64,000 nt of DNA from CAWIUB01 sp963839175 (lineage in GTDB: Bacteria; Actinomycetota; Actinomycetes; Mycobacteriales; Jatrophihabitantaceae): contig CAWIUB010000050.1 of NCBI GenBank assembly GCA_963839175.1, positions 1-64,000 of the forward strand, written 5' to 3'. Position 1 is the first letter of the stretch; the number at the start of each line of letters is the position of its first letter. Positions 18,591 through 27,292 of the stretch are shown piece by piece. The translations under genes and the position numbers were made by a program. The notes under the pieces are model-generated. The model saw only the letters and a list, made by a program, of their open reading frames with translations, did no database searches and was not told the origin of the DNA.

Positions 18591-19004
18591 CCGGCCACCG
18601 CGCTCGGGCACATCGCCGTGCGCCGCCGCCGCACCGTCCGGTTCCTCCGCGCCGACCAGATGTTCCGCACCCTCAAAGCCGCCCGGCTGGACAACAGCGT
18701 CGAAGCCGAGATGCGCGCCCTCGCCCGCGTCGAAGTACTCATCCTCGACGACCTGGCACTGCAGGCGATGGACGCCGTCGAGACGTCGGACTTCTACCAG
18801 TTGATCGTCGAGCGGCACCAGAAGACCAGCACGATCGTCACCTCAAACAGGGACGCCAGTGAGTGGATCGCCGTCATGAGCGACCCGCTGCTCGCCCAGT
18901 CGGCCGTCGACCGGCTCGTGTCCACCAGCTACGAACTCGTCATCGAAGGAGACTCCTACCGCCGCCGACAACGACCCCAACACGCCAAGGGAACCACCCC
19001 GTGA
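18590..19004 (+). pseudogene. istB: IS21-family helper ATPase IstB, 5'-truncated
   Basis: From about 18590 the frame encodes the IstB AAA+ domain minus its N-terminus and Walker A: ATALGHIAVRRRRTVRFLRA, then the Walker B VLILDDLAL, then TSTIVTSNRDASEW. IstB is the ATP-dependent target-selection partner of the IS21 transposase IstA. The missing 5' part and missing istA show that a rearrangement fused this element end to the MFS gene. Downstream, the accessory zinc-ribbon gene overlaps its stop. Confidence 0.85.
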
Positions 19005-19372
19005 CCCCGCCGCGTGACGACGGCGTGACGATCACCCGCTGCCCGCTCTGCGCCACACCGTTCACACCCATCGGCCGGCAGCGGTTCTGCAGCCACGCCT
19101 GCCGGCAAGCCGCCTACCGTCGCCGGCAACCCATCACCGCGCCGGTCATCCCCGCGCCGCGCGCACGCCGCGACCTCACCGTCTACGAATGCCCCGACTG
19201 CGAACAGCGCTACCACGGCCAGCAATGGTGCCCAGACTGCAACCGGCCCTGCCGACGCATCGGCATCGGCGGCCCCTGCCCCCACTGCGATACACCGGTC
19301 GCCATCGAGGAACTGGCACAACCACCACCGAAAACGATCACCAACCACCCCCCACACGGCACGTCGGCTTGA
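19001..19372 (+). CDS. IS21-associated zinc-ribbon protein
   Basis: This 123-residue protein starts at a GTG overlapping the istB stop by four bases. It holds many CxxC/CxxxC pairs: CPLCATPF, CSHACRQAAYRRR, CPDCEQRY, CPDCNRPC and CPHCDTPV. Similar small zinc-finger genes follow istB in actinobacterial IS21 elements; their function is unknown. The gene is intact although its element is broken. Confidence 0.75.
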   Translation: MTPPRDDGVTITRCPLCATPFTPIGRQRFCSHACRQAAYRRRQPITAPVIPAPRARRDLTVYECPDCEQRYHGQQWCPDCNRPCRRIGIGGPCPHCDTPVAIEELAQPPPKTITNHPPHGTSA

Positions 19373-19409
19373 CCAACCAAGGAGAAAGAATGACCATCAT
19401 CCTGCTGCT

Positions 19410-19471
19410 CTGGTGGCCCCTAGGTCATGGCAACCGGGTGGTCCCATCAAGCTGGCAGGCGACACAGCCGG
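19410..19471 (+). mobile_element. Probable right end of the IS21-like element
   Basis: Two related blocks, GGTGGCCCCTAGGTCATGGCAA and GGTGGTCCCATCAAGCTGGCAG, follow the zinc-ribbon gene, ending in GGCGACA. Tandem imperfect repeats of this kind mark IS21 termini. The left end is lost. Confidence 0.45.
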
Positions 19472-20126
19472 TGACCTTAACCGCGCTGTTGTAAGGGTTT
19501 CTGGCTGTGGGCGTCTGCTGCAGTCTGTGGTTGCTCGCAGTGGTTGTCACGCAGTTGGTCACGCAGTGCCTGTGCGTGTGCGTGCAGCGCGGGCGTGTCG
19601 CGGTGGCGCGTCTCGGCAGACGCGCCCGGACGCTCCTGGACGGTCGGGAATGGCAGCGGAATGGCACCGCCTCCTTTCTGCGCACCAGCTGAGCGTTCGA
19701 CGCTGCCGCGGCCCTGCGGATGGCGCTTCGTCGTCGCTGCGGTCTGTGACTGCACGCCGCGGTCATCGTCGTACCCGCCGTGCGAGCTGGCCGGAAGAAA
19801 CCTCGGGGGGACGAACGAGCACCACCGCCGAACAGGAGTCGTCCGGAGTCGGGTCGGTGGCCCGGTGCGGCGCCGTGGTGGCAAGGGGCCGGTGACCGCT
19901 CTCGATCGCGTGGTCAGCGTGCACGACCCCGTGGCGTCAGGCGCCTCCGGACGCTCACCCACCATCGCGGGGCCGCTCGACGCCCGCTACGGGCATCTCT
20001 GTTTGCCAGAGGTGGGCATTCGACCCATCGAGCGTCGCAGCTGCGTGAGAGCGCGTCTCGTCGACCACGCCCGGGTGACGTCAGCCCAGACAGATCGCCG
20101 AATACGCTTGCCTGATCTCGCGTGAG
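19472..20126. other. Stretch without a supported gene
   Basis: Several open frames overlap on both strands, none with coherent codon usage or a recognisable family. Confidence 0.4.
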
Positions 20127-20607
20127 ATGTTCGCGGTCACGGGCGCGTTATGTATGCGTCGGCCATCTGTCGTCTGGCAACGGACGGCTATCGAGAAATC
20201 GAGGACGCGGCTGCACGAACCGTGCACTCACGTGCCGGGCGTCGGCTGCGGCGCGGGAGGCTTCGACATCGAACTCGCCCGCCGGTCAGACCGGGTCGAC
20301 GCACTCGACTGCTCGCCTGTGATGATCGAGGCAGCCCGATGGGTGGTGTCGGGCAAACGTCAGGTGCATCCTCGCCGGCGTGCTTCGCGAGCGGTTGCCG
20401 GCCGAGGGGTACGACGCGATCGTCTCGATCAGCGCGCTGCACCGTCTGCCGCTCGAGGACGCGCTGCGTCGGCTGGCAACCGCCGTGCGCCCTGGCGGGG
20501 TGGTCGCGGCGGTGGTCCTGCCACAGCGCGACCTGCGACGTGAGCTGCCCGTCGAGCTGGCTGCCGCGATCACTCAGCGACTGTTCGGACACCGCCAGCC
20601 TTCGTGA
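20127..20607 (+). pseudogene. SAM-dependent methyltransferase remnant
   Basis: One frame carries the SAM-binding motif I (GVGCGAGGFDIELARR) and DALDCSPVMIEAA. After a frameshift near 20370 a second frame carries AEGYDAIVSISALHRLPLED, then LATAVRPGGVVAAVVLPQ, the later class I methyltransferase motifs. A clear start and N-terminus are missing. It is a frameshifted, truncated gene. Confidence 0.7.
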
Positions 20608-21005
20608 TCCCGCGTTCGGCCGACCACTGCAGCTGTTACGCCGCCGCAGAGCCACGATGTGATGCCGGTTGTCCGAACACCGAGGTGATACCACTGCTGC
20701 GCTCGAACTCGGCGAGGCGCGAGAGACCCTTCTCGAACTGGAACGCGCGTTCGTCTCGTCTCCGGCGCAGCGCCCGCTGCTCACGTGAGCGACTGCGGCC
20801 CGCAGCCTTACCCATCGGTACCTGCTCGGGTTTCCTCGCCGTGAAAATGCACGCCGGTATTCAAGCACTCCGGGCCACACCGGTCAGGGAGTGAACTGGA
20901 TTCTCGCTAGACGCGCAGCTGAGCGGCGGCCGTGCATCTACGATCGGCGGCGACGGGAGCCCCGTCGGACCAGACTCGACGACGACCGCGCCACGAGGGC
21001 CAGCC
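20608..21005. other. Stretch with a possible coding scrap
   Basis: A plus-strand piece ending at about 20789 (TAALELGEARETLLELERAF) has protein-like codon usage but no start or recognisable family, and may be the 3' scrap of a lost gene. Nothing else is seen. Confidence 0.3.
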
Positions 21006-21344
21006 ATGAACGACCAGGATGAAGAATGGCGCCGGAAGGGCGCAACGTTCAGCGACAAGAGGGCGCGTGACGAGTTCGGGCTGACGCAGGATGAGTTGGT
21101 AGCGGCGATCGGGGCGGGCAAGCTCCACTACCGCCTCAACTCGACGCACGGGAATCCCTGGTTCAGGCTCCTTCGTCGGGAGGTCGAGGGTCTGGTCAAG
21201 ACCAGGTACAACGAGCGATACCTCATCGAACGGCAAGCAAAGGCTGAGTTGGCGCGGGTCAACCGTGAGCTGAAACAGCTCCGGGCTCAGCTGGCCGCAT
21301 TGGAGCAACGGCGATCCAAGCTCCTCGCCGACCTCGGGGAATGA
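21006..21344 (+). CDS. Conserved hypothetical protein with C-terminal coiled coil
   Basis: This 112-residue soluble protein has an N-terminal half with FSDKRARDEFGLTQDELVAA and YRLNSTHGNPWFRLLRREVE. From about residue 75 a long charged amphipathic helix with heptad-like leucines (AELARVNRELKQLRAQLAAL) should form a coiled coil. The same layout occurs in conserved proteins of unrelated bacteria, function unknown. The ATG at 21006 and the length fit that family. Confidence 0.7.
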   Translation: MNDQDEEWRRKGATFSDKRARDEFGLTQDELVAAIGAGKLHYRLNSTHGNPWFRLLRREVEGLVKTRYNERYLIERQAKAELARVNRELKQLRAQLAALEQRRSKLLADLGE

Positions 21345-21639
21345 CGCCCCGCCCGGTTGCCGCCGCATCCTACGATCGCCGACTGTGCATGCCGCCGGCG
21401 TACCGGCTGCGCGTCATGTATGCACGTCGTGCTCGTGGATGTTGTTGCGCTTGCGCGGCTACTACGCCTGATCAGCAACAAGGTTCGGGCCCACGGCGCG
21501 TTCAGCTGACCGCGCGCCCGGGCGTGTCGGTCATCCGCCGGCACGAACGGCGGCAGCGAGCGTACGTATCGAGACGGCTCGGTGCGCGCGTGGCGACATG
21601 GATGCCGAGTCGAATGCTCCCGTAATGCGTCGGCCCGCG

Positions 21640-21920
21640 AGTGCCGAAGTCGTACTGGCTGGGCTGACCGAGGGCGTTGATCGGGACAGCTCAGGGTCGG
21701 TAGCCCAGCGGGATTCTCTGGCGTCCGGCGTAGAGGACGATGCCGGCGCGGAAGCGGTTCGTTGTTGCGTCGCGGAGCTGGGTGAGCGCGCGGCGGCTCG
21801 CGGTATCGAGTGAGGCGCTGGCGTTGATCTCGATCGCGGCGACGTCACCGGACCGGCTCTCCGGAACATGGTCGATCTCGTCGCGTCGGTCGCGATGGTG
21901 GTGCACGCGAGCATCGGTGT
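21640..21920 (-). pseudogene. C-terminal fragment of a DUF4143-type AAA ATPase
   Basis: The minus-strand sequence reads HHHRDRRDEIDHVPE, GDVAAIEINASASLDTASRR and NRFRAGIVLYAGRQRIPLG, then a frame change leads to AVPINALGQ. This is the C-terminal nuclease-like region of the ATPases with an N-terminal AAA and C-terminal DUF4143 domain. The ATPase part is missing. The fragment is joined to an IS3 orfA fragment upstream. Confidence 0.65.
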
Positions 21921-21929
21921 GTGCCCACT

Positions 21930-22118
21930 GCGCGTGTTTGACCCCGGGGGCGCCGGCCGGTGTCGATCTCGGCCCGCTTGCACCAGCCGCGCAGCGTGTC
22001 GGGCACCACCCGGACCCGCTGCGGTCAGCGACAGGCCCGGCTCCTGCTCGGGCGCCTGGAAGACCAGGCGCATCGAGCGCTCACGCAACGCGTTCGGATA
22101 GTTCCGCGGTGCTGACAT
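21930..22118 (-). pseudogene. IS3-family transposase orfA fragment
   Basis: From ATG 22118 the minus strand encodes APRNYPNALRERSMRLVF, the start of an IS3-type orfA helix-turn-helix protein. After a frameshift it reads VPDTLRGWCKRAEIDTGRRP, the second helix region. The orfB integrase part is absent. Confidence 0.65.
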
Positions 22119-22246
22119 GACCCCACCTTCGCGTGGAATCAGACCCCCATCCAACCCCGGGGCGGTTCACCCGGCGTCGTCCCGCGCGGGGGTAGCCTTC
22201 GCTGGTCCGCGGATCGGCCGAGGCTCTGCACGGAAGGATAGGCAGC

Positions 22247-22675
22247 GTGGGTGACCGGGGCTGGACCCCTGTCGGACGCGACGACGGGTACGAGTACTCC
22301 GTGACCACCCTGTCGGTCTTCTGGCCACGGAACGAGTACGAGAAGTTGCTCCTCCGCTGGCCGCACCTGTCCGCGCACGTGGGAGCCACCTGGGACGTGC
22401 ACCGGCAGCAGGTCGAACGGCACTGCGCGCTGGTGGACAGAGCCGGTCACAAGGTGAACCAGCTGCCCGGAAGCGTCGCCGAGTTCGAGGTGTTCCTGAA
22501 AGGCGAGGGCATCACCGCCCCAGCCGCGGACGATCTGTTCGGCTATCCGGATCTGCGGACCGTCACCGCGGCCATGGCCTCTTGGCCACCGGCGCGGAAC
22601 ACCGTGTGCTGGTGCGGCTCCGGGCGCAAGTACAAGCAGTGTTGCCGCCCGCACGGCTTGGGCACCCTGGACTGA
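22247..22675 (+). CDS. SEC-C motif protein
   Basis: This 142-residue protein starts at GTG 22247. The body is unrecognised. The C-terminus is a SEC-C zinc-binding motif (CWCGSGRKYKQCCRPHG, residues about 122-138), as found at the end of SecA and in many stand-alone proteins. It is the first gene of a tight operon: four bases separate its stop from the next ATG, and the third gene overlaps the second. SEC-C motifs mediate zinc-dependent protein contacts. The partner here is unknown. Confidence 0.75.
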   Translation: MGDRGWTPVGRDDGYEYSVTTLSVFWPRNEYEKLLLRWPHLSAHVGATWDVHRQQVERHCALVDRAGHKVNQLPGSVAEFEVFLKGEGITAPAADDLFGYPDLRTVTAAMASWPPARNTVCWCGSGRKYKQCCRPHGLGTLD

Positions 22676-22679
22676 CCTG

Positions 22680-23255
22680 ATGTGGAAGCAGGTGGCCGCG
22701 CTGGAGAAGCAGGTCGACGAGCTCATGGCCCGGGCCAGTGCGGCCGGGAACGATCACGCCGGGCGGGCTGCCGCCTTGGAGGAGTATCTGCAGCTGGCCC
22801 GCGTCCATCAGGACGACGAGCAGTTCGAGGTCGGCGCGTGGAGCGAGGAGCTCGCCGACAGCTATCTCGCGCTCGGCCGGGTGGACGACGCGGTCCGCAC
22901 CATCCGCAACGCCACCGAATGGGGCTATGGCGAGGGGGCCGAGATGCTGTGTGAGCTGGCCGAGAAGTTGATGCGCACCGGGTACGAGCGACAGGCCCGG
23001 CCGCTGTGGGAGCAGGCACGCGCCGACTACCCCGAGGACGTGTGGGTCTACGTCCAGGCCGGGATCGAGTACAGCGAACTCGGCGATCACGCCACGGCCC
23101 TGTCCTGGCTGACTCCTGGGCTGGAGCTGGCGCTGCGCACCGGTGGTGGTCCCGAGTCGGCGATCGAGCAGCTGCATCCGTTGCGAGTGTCCTGTCTGTC
23201 CGCGCTGGGGCAGGAGCCCGACGAGCTGCAGGCACGGGCAGCGGAGCAGCTATGA
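22680..23255 (+). CDS. TPR-like helical repeat protein
   Basis: This 191-residue protein starts at ATG 22680. After an N-terminal coiled-coil-like helix (LEKQVDELMARA) it is built of tetratricopeptide-like helix pairs, for example WSEELADSYLALGRVDDAV, LMRTGYERQARPLWEQARAD and AGIEYSELGDHATALSWLT. Such repeats form protein-binding scaffolds. It is the middle gene of the SEC-C/TPR operon and overlaps the next start by four bases, which suggests translational coupling. Confidence 0.75.
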   Translation: MWKQVAALEKQVDELMARASAAGNDHAGRAAALEEYLQLARVHQDDEQFEVGAWSEELADSYLALGRVDDAVRTIRNATEWGYGEGAEMLCELAEKLMRTGYERQARPLWEQARADYPEDVWVYVQAGIEYSELGDHATALSWLTPGLELALRTGGGPESAIEQLHPLRVSCLSALGQEPDELQARAAEQL

Positions 23256-23788
23256 GTAGCCGTGCGAAATCCGCCCTGGACGCCCTGTCGGCAGCCGAGA
23301 AGGCGGCGGTGCTCGACGAGTTGCTCACCGACCGGCCCGACCTTCGGGAGCCGGCCGAAACCTACGCCGCGGCGCACCTGTCGACCGAAGATCGTTCGGC
23401 GGTCGCGGGTGATGTCGAGGACGCCTTGCTGGGGCTGGACATCGAGGAGCTCAACGGCCGGGCCGGACCACAGCCCGGCCGCGGGTACGTCCACCCGAGT
23501 GAGGCCGCCGACGAGATCCTGGATGAGGCCCTGCAACCGTTCCTCGACGACCTGGCCCGCCGCGCTGCGCTCGGCATGAGGTCCGCGGCGGCCGAGCTCG
23601 CCGCCGGTATCCTGTCGGGTCTGTACGAATGCCGCGGCGGTGCGTCCGGGACCCTGCTGGAGCAGTCCCCGGAATACCCCACCGTGCGGGCATCGGAGGT
23701 GTTGACCCAATGTCGGAAGCTCGGCATCGACCTGCCCGACGCCGAACTGGTCGATCTCATGCCCGAATGGGGCGCCCTGCTGCGCTGA
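23252..23788 (+). CDS. Hypothetical protein, third gene of the SEC-C/TPR operon
   Basis: This 178-residue protein starts at an ATG overlapping the TPR gene stop (ATGA). It is alpha-helical and acidic: a helix-rich N-terminus (SALDALSAAEKAAVLDELL), a central HPSEAADEILDEALQPFLDD, and a C-terminal region ending PEWGALLR. No catalytic motif is recognised. Coupling to the TPR and SEC-C genes suggests the three products act together. Confidence 0.65.
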   Translation: MSSRAKSALDALSAAEKAAVLDELLTDRPDLREPAETYAAAHLSTEDRSAVAGDVEDALLGLDIEELNGRAGPQPGRGYVHPSEAADEILDEALQPFLDDLARRAALGMRSAAAELAAGILSGLYECRGGASGTLLEQSPEYPTVRASEVLTQCRKLGIDLPDAELVDLMPEWGALLR

Positions 23789-23817
23789 CGTCCGCGGCAA
23801 GGTCGACAGCGTCGAGA

Positions 23818-25194
23818 TCAACTGCCGCCTCGAGGGTTCTCCCGGTGGGGCGCGGCCCAGCGCGTCTTCGCCCGATCGAGAAAAGCCGGCTCCTGGTTGG
23901 GCCCCGACGCGTTCACGACCTCCTCGAACCGGGGTAGGAAGCTCGTCTTGCGGCGATGGTCCGTGCGCACCTCGCCCACTACCCGCTGCCACTCGGCGGC
24001 CAGCCCCGCCCTCTCGTAGCATCGCCTAGCTCGCTCGAAGTCCCGGAGAGCGGCGTCGTAGTACTTACTCTTCTTCGCCTTGAGGATGCGCATACCTTGG
24101 GCACACCACAGCCGTGCCGCCTCGCCGACGTGGGACTTCTCCAACTTCTTCGCCGCCCTTTCTGCGACATAGTGGCTCACGGCCTCGAGCGCGTCGTGGT
24201 CGCTGCCGCGTGCGAGTTCTGCGAGGCGATCCATCTCCTTGGTGTGGAGCAGCAGCTCGATCAGCGAGGAGAGGTAGGTGGCACCCATCGCTGCTTCGAT
24301 GGCCCTCTGGTGCCAGGCGAGGCGTTCGGTCTTCGGCACGAACTTCATCAGCTCGTCGTAGGAGTACCTGCTGGGATGCCGGCGATGCTCGTCCCAGGCC
24401 GCCGTGCGGGCGTCGTGCTCGCGTCCCAGCTTCTCGAGCAGGCGGGGCCTCAGCTCGGCGAGGCTGCGGCCGGCAAACGACCCGTGCGGGGTCTCCGCGT
24501 CGAGGGCGATCCCGCGCTCCACCCAGGACAGCGCCTGGTCTGGCTTGCGCACGGCCAGCATCGTCGCGACAGCATGGCAGTCCTCCGCCGTGAGGCCGGT
24601 CTCCCTCGCGAGCCCGACGTAAGCGTCGACGTCCTTTTGCGCGAGATAGAGCGTGCGCAACACCGCACCCCACCGCCGACGGGCGTAGCGGCCTTGGTCA
24701 CCCGGGACGCACTCACCGGGCGCCTGCGTCGCCTGTGTGGCCGCGTGCAGGCGTGCCTGGACTTGGTTCGTGAACGCCGCGAGCCCGGCCTTGTTGAGCA
24801 CAGCCGCGGCGTCCTTCTCCAGCCGGTAGCAGAACCCGAAGGGGTCGTCGTCCATCCACGCGAGCAGGCGGGTCGCGGTCGCGTCGGCAGCGACGCCCGC
24901 CGCCTGGCCGGCCTTGATCCAGCCACAGACCAGGGTGGTGACGAACATGCCGAAGCTGCCGCTGGAGTCATCGACCTCGTCGGCCTTCTCGTAGCAGCCG
25001 GCCCGAAACGCCTCGTACAGCGCGATGGCCCGAGCCGGGGCGGCTTCGACGAGCTTCGCCACCTCGGCCTCGACCTCCTCGAGATCACCCACGAAGCCGA
25101 AGCAGGCGCCATCGGATACGAACCGGCCAGGATCGAGGGCGGCTTCGATCTCGCGCTCGAGCCGATCGGTCACCCGGCGAGACGCCCCGCTCAC
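23818..25194 (-). CDS. Large helical-repeat protein, unknown function
   Basis: This 458-residue protein is made almost entirely of amphipathic helices. Recognisable stretches are ALYEAFRAGCYEKADEVDDS, YSYDELMKFVPKTERLAWHQ and KKSKYYDAALRDFERARRCY. The C-terminal third resembles the helical tail I recall from SWIM-type zinc-finger proteins and DUF6880-like proteins, but no SWIM motif is present. The GTG start at 25194 overlaps the stop of the upstream gene (GTGA), so the two are coupled. It converges with the SEC-C operon. Confidence 0.65.
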   Translation of the reverse strand: MSGASRRVTDRLEREIEAALDPGRFVSDGACFGFVGDLEEVEAEVAKLVEAAPARAIALYEAFRAGCYEKADEVDDSSGSFGMFVTTLVCGWIKAGQAAGVAADATATRLLAWMDDDPFGFCYRLEKDAAAVLNKAGLAAFTNQVQARLHAATQATQAPGECVPGDQGRYARRRWGAVLRTLYLAQKDVDAYVGLARETGLTAEDCHAVATMLAVRKPDQALSWVERGIALDAETPHGSFAGRSLAELRPRLLEKLGREHDARTAAWDEHRRHPSRYSYDELMKFVPKTERLAWHQRAIEAAMGATYLSSLIELLLHTKEMDRLAELARGSDHDALEAVSHYVAERAAKKLEKSHVGEAARLWCAQGMRILKAKKSKYYDAALRDFERARRCYERAGLAAEWQRVVGEVRTDHRRKTSFLPRFEEVVNASGPNQEPAFLDRAKTRWAAPHRENPRGGS

Positions 25195-25553
25195 CGACGC
25201 CCCCGGGCGGCGCTCGTGGACGTCGGCTCCTGCGCGGCCCGCACCGCGCGAAAGCCCGAGTCGTCGCCGAGGTGGAAGAACAAATGCCCGCCAAGCGACC
25301 CGTCTTCGGTCAGCCCCGCCCAGCCGCGGCCGCTGACCTGGTCGCCCTCGTCCTCGCCCTCCCAGGTGAACTCGACGCACGCGCGTCCGTCGCGCTCGCC
25401 TTGCCGGCAGTCCATCCACCCGCGTACGGCGATGAAACCGAACTGGCCGGTCCCGTCCTGGCCGAACTCGATGAAGCCGGGCCCCATCAGGTCGATGTCC
25501 TCACGGTCCCACATGTCCATCTCCACGATCCGCCACCTGCCCGTCAGGCTCAT
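25191..25553 (-). CDS. Conserved hypothetical protein, coupled to the helical-repeat gene
   Basis: This 120-residue protein starts MSLTGRWRIVEMDMWDREDI and continues with GFIEFGQDGTGQFGFIAVRG, WMDCRQGERDGRACVEFTWE and LFFHLGDDSGFRA. It looks like a small beta-rich lipocalin-like barrel, a conserved family of unknown function. It ends overlapping the GTG of the next gene, giving a two-gene operon. Confidence 0.7.
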   Translation of the reverse strand: MSLTGRWRIVEMDMWDREDIDLMGPGFIEFGQDGTGQFGFIAVRGWMDCRQGERDGRACVEFTWEGEDEGDQVSGRGWAGLTEDGSLGGHLFFHLGDDSGFRAVRAAQEPTSTSAARGRR

Positions 25554-25797
25554 CGCGTGCTCCTAGCCGGCGCGCGGACCCCGACGCGCAGCCCCGCAGC
25601 GTCTCCCGGCCGGTGCGCAGCACCCCGGTCATGGTCCCCGCGTCGAGGTCGCGGACCAATCGTGACATGGTGCAGGACGCTGCCAGAGCGAGCCGTTCCG
25701 CGCCGCGTCGGCGATCTCGCCGGCCAGTGAGGTCTGGTGATCGAGCATCGGATGCGCCCTGAACGTGACGGAGCGGCACCCCGGAGAGCGATCAAGG

Positions 25798-25807
25798 ATC
25801 ATATGAT
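25798..25807. promoter_or_regulatory. Palindrome upstream of the VapBC-like pair
   Basis: ATCATATGAT is a perfect 10-bp palindrome in a locally AT-rich stretch (25795-25835), about 33 bases before the antitoxin start. AbrB-type antitoxins usually autoregulate through such sites. Confidence 0.35.
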
Positions 25808-25839
25808 GACAACGATCAAAATATGGTAGAGATCCGTTG

Positions 25840-26103
25840 ATGTGTGATGGGCTAGTGACGACGACCCAGGCTAAGGTCACGAGCAGTGGCCAGGTTTCGC
25901 TGCCCGCCGAAATCCGCCGTCGATGGGGCGTCGGTTCGGTACTCGTCGTCGATCGCGGCGACTACGCGATCGTGCGGCCGGTGCCCGCAGACACCATTGC
26001 GGCGCTGAAGGGCGTGCGCGGCGGACCAGGCCCCAGCGTCGAGCAGGCACGAGCCGATGAACGACATGCAGACGATGAGCGCGAACGTCACCGGGTCCGT
26101 TGA
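25840..26103 (+). CDS. AbrB/MazE-type antitoxin (VapB-like)
   Basis: This 87-residue protein has an N-terminal SpoVT/AbrB DNA-binding fold (TTTQAKVTSSGQVSLPAEIR, RRWGVGSVLVVDRG) and an acidic/basic C-terminal tail that would wrap the toxin. It should repress its own promoter and neutralise the PIN toxin next door. The ATG at 25840 is used; GTG 25855 is an alternative. The stop overlaps the toxin start by four bases. Confidence 0.85.
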   Translation: MCDGLVTTTQAKVTSSGQVSLPAEIRRRWGVGSVLVVDRGDYAIVRPVPADTIAALKGVRGGPGPSVEQARADERHADDERERHRVR

Positions 26104-26528
26104 CTGTCCTCGACGCCTTCGCCGTCGTCGCGTACCTGCGCGGTGAGCCGGCTGCCGACTCGGTTGCCGATCTGCTGCGGGAGCCGACCGCGCTCTCGGC
26201 GGCCAATGCCGCGGAGGTGATCGATCAACTCGTCCGGGTCTTCGGTCGCGACATGGATGACGTGCATTCTGACCTGGCCCTGCTGGCACACGCCGGAATG
26301 GAGATCGCGCCGGTCACTGCGGACCTCGGCATTTTCGCGGGGCAGCTGCGTGCGCGTCACTACCAGCGCAACACGATTTCCGTCAGCCCGGCGGACTGCA
26401 TCGCAGCGGGCGTCTCGCTCACCCGTGCGCAGCCATTGGCCACCGCCGACCCGGCGCTCGCGAGCTTGACCCGCGCCGAGGGCGGAACCGTGCACGCCCT
26501 CCCCGACAGCCGCGGACGACTGCCCTGA
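26100..26528 (+). CDS. PIN-domain toxin (VapC-like)
   Basis: This 142-residue PIN-domain ribonuclease toxin has acidic candidates in order: D5 (TVLDAFAVVAYL), E40 region (NAAEVIDQL), and SPADCIAAG then ATADPALA near the C-terminus. That is the usual order of a Mg-dependent VapC active site. The start is TTG 26100, overlapping the antitoxin stop. It probably cleaves RNA unless bound by the AbrB-type antitoxin. Confidence 0.85.
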   Translation: MTVLDAFAVVAYLRGEPAADSVADLLREPTALSAANAAEVIDQLVRVFGRDMDDVHSDLALLAHAGMEIAPVTADLGIFAGQLRARHYQRNTISVSPADCIAAGVSLTRAQPLATADPALASLTRAEGGTVHALPDSRGRLP

Positions 26529-27292
26529 CCGTCCAAACCCGTGCTCGGCTCTGATCTGGCGGCCCGGCGGGCTGTCAGCCGATCTTCGTGTGAATCGGTC
26601 ACTCTCGTCGATTACCCAGAGGCTGCGAGGCGAAAGACTCGATACGGCACCTCGCCGACGGCGGATCCCAGGTTTCCGGGCATCGAGGTTTGCGCGATCT
26701 GAGCTTGGGCGTCCCACGACACCTCGCCGACGCAGACGTCTGCGCGCACCGGGGCACCACTGCCGGACGCTCGGTAACGCCGAATCGCGCGCGGCCTCGG
26801 CCTTGTGCCGACGTGAGCGTCGGGTGTCATTCTGCGCGGCAGCAACGGCACCCGAGACGGGGTGCGCGCGATCGGCTGGCCGCGGCGACTGACGGGTCCG
26901 GGCCACGGTTGGCCTGACGGTTCTGGTGTTCTTCTGCGACCTGCTGGCTGGCAGCGCGTCAAGGGGTGAGGAGTGACCAGCACGTTGGCCTGTTGTTGCC
27001 AGCAGCGGCGAAGGGGCTTGCTCGCGGGTAACTTGCCGGGGAAGGCGATGGGGCCGGAGCTCGCCACCCGGGGGGAAGTGGCCTAGCTTAGCCATCACGT
27101 CGGCCCCATCGCCTTAGCTACCAGTAGACGCCCTCCACTGCGAACTGATGCAACAGTTCAGCAACTCTTGAGCCGGTCGGTGGCCCCTGTTGTGGCTGTA
27201 GTGAGCAGCGCGGCATGCGTGCGGACGTACGGCTCGTGAGCGATGGCGGTGGGCTGGGCGGTTGCCTCGTGGGCGTCCCCGGGTGTCGTCGT
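26529..27292. other. Stretch without a supported gene
   Basis: No frame on either strand has convincing protein character. The only structure noted is the 15-bp inverted repeat at 27042-27115. Confidence 0.45.
27042..27115. repeat. 15-bp perfect inverted repeat
   Basis: AAGGCGATGGGGCCG at 27042-27056 is matched by its exact complement at 27101-27115, with 44 bases between. It could be a stem-loop, an operator pair, or the ends of a tiny decayed element. Confidence 0.6.
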
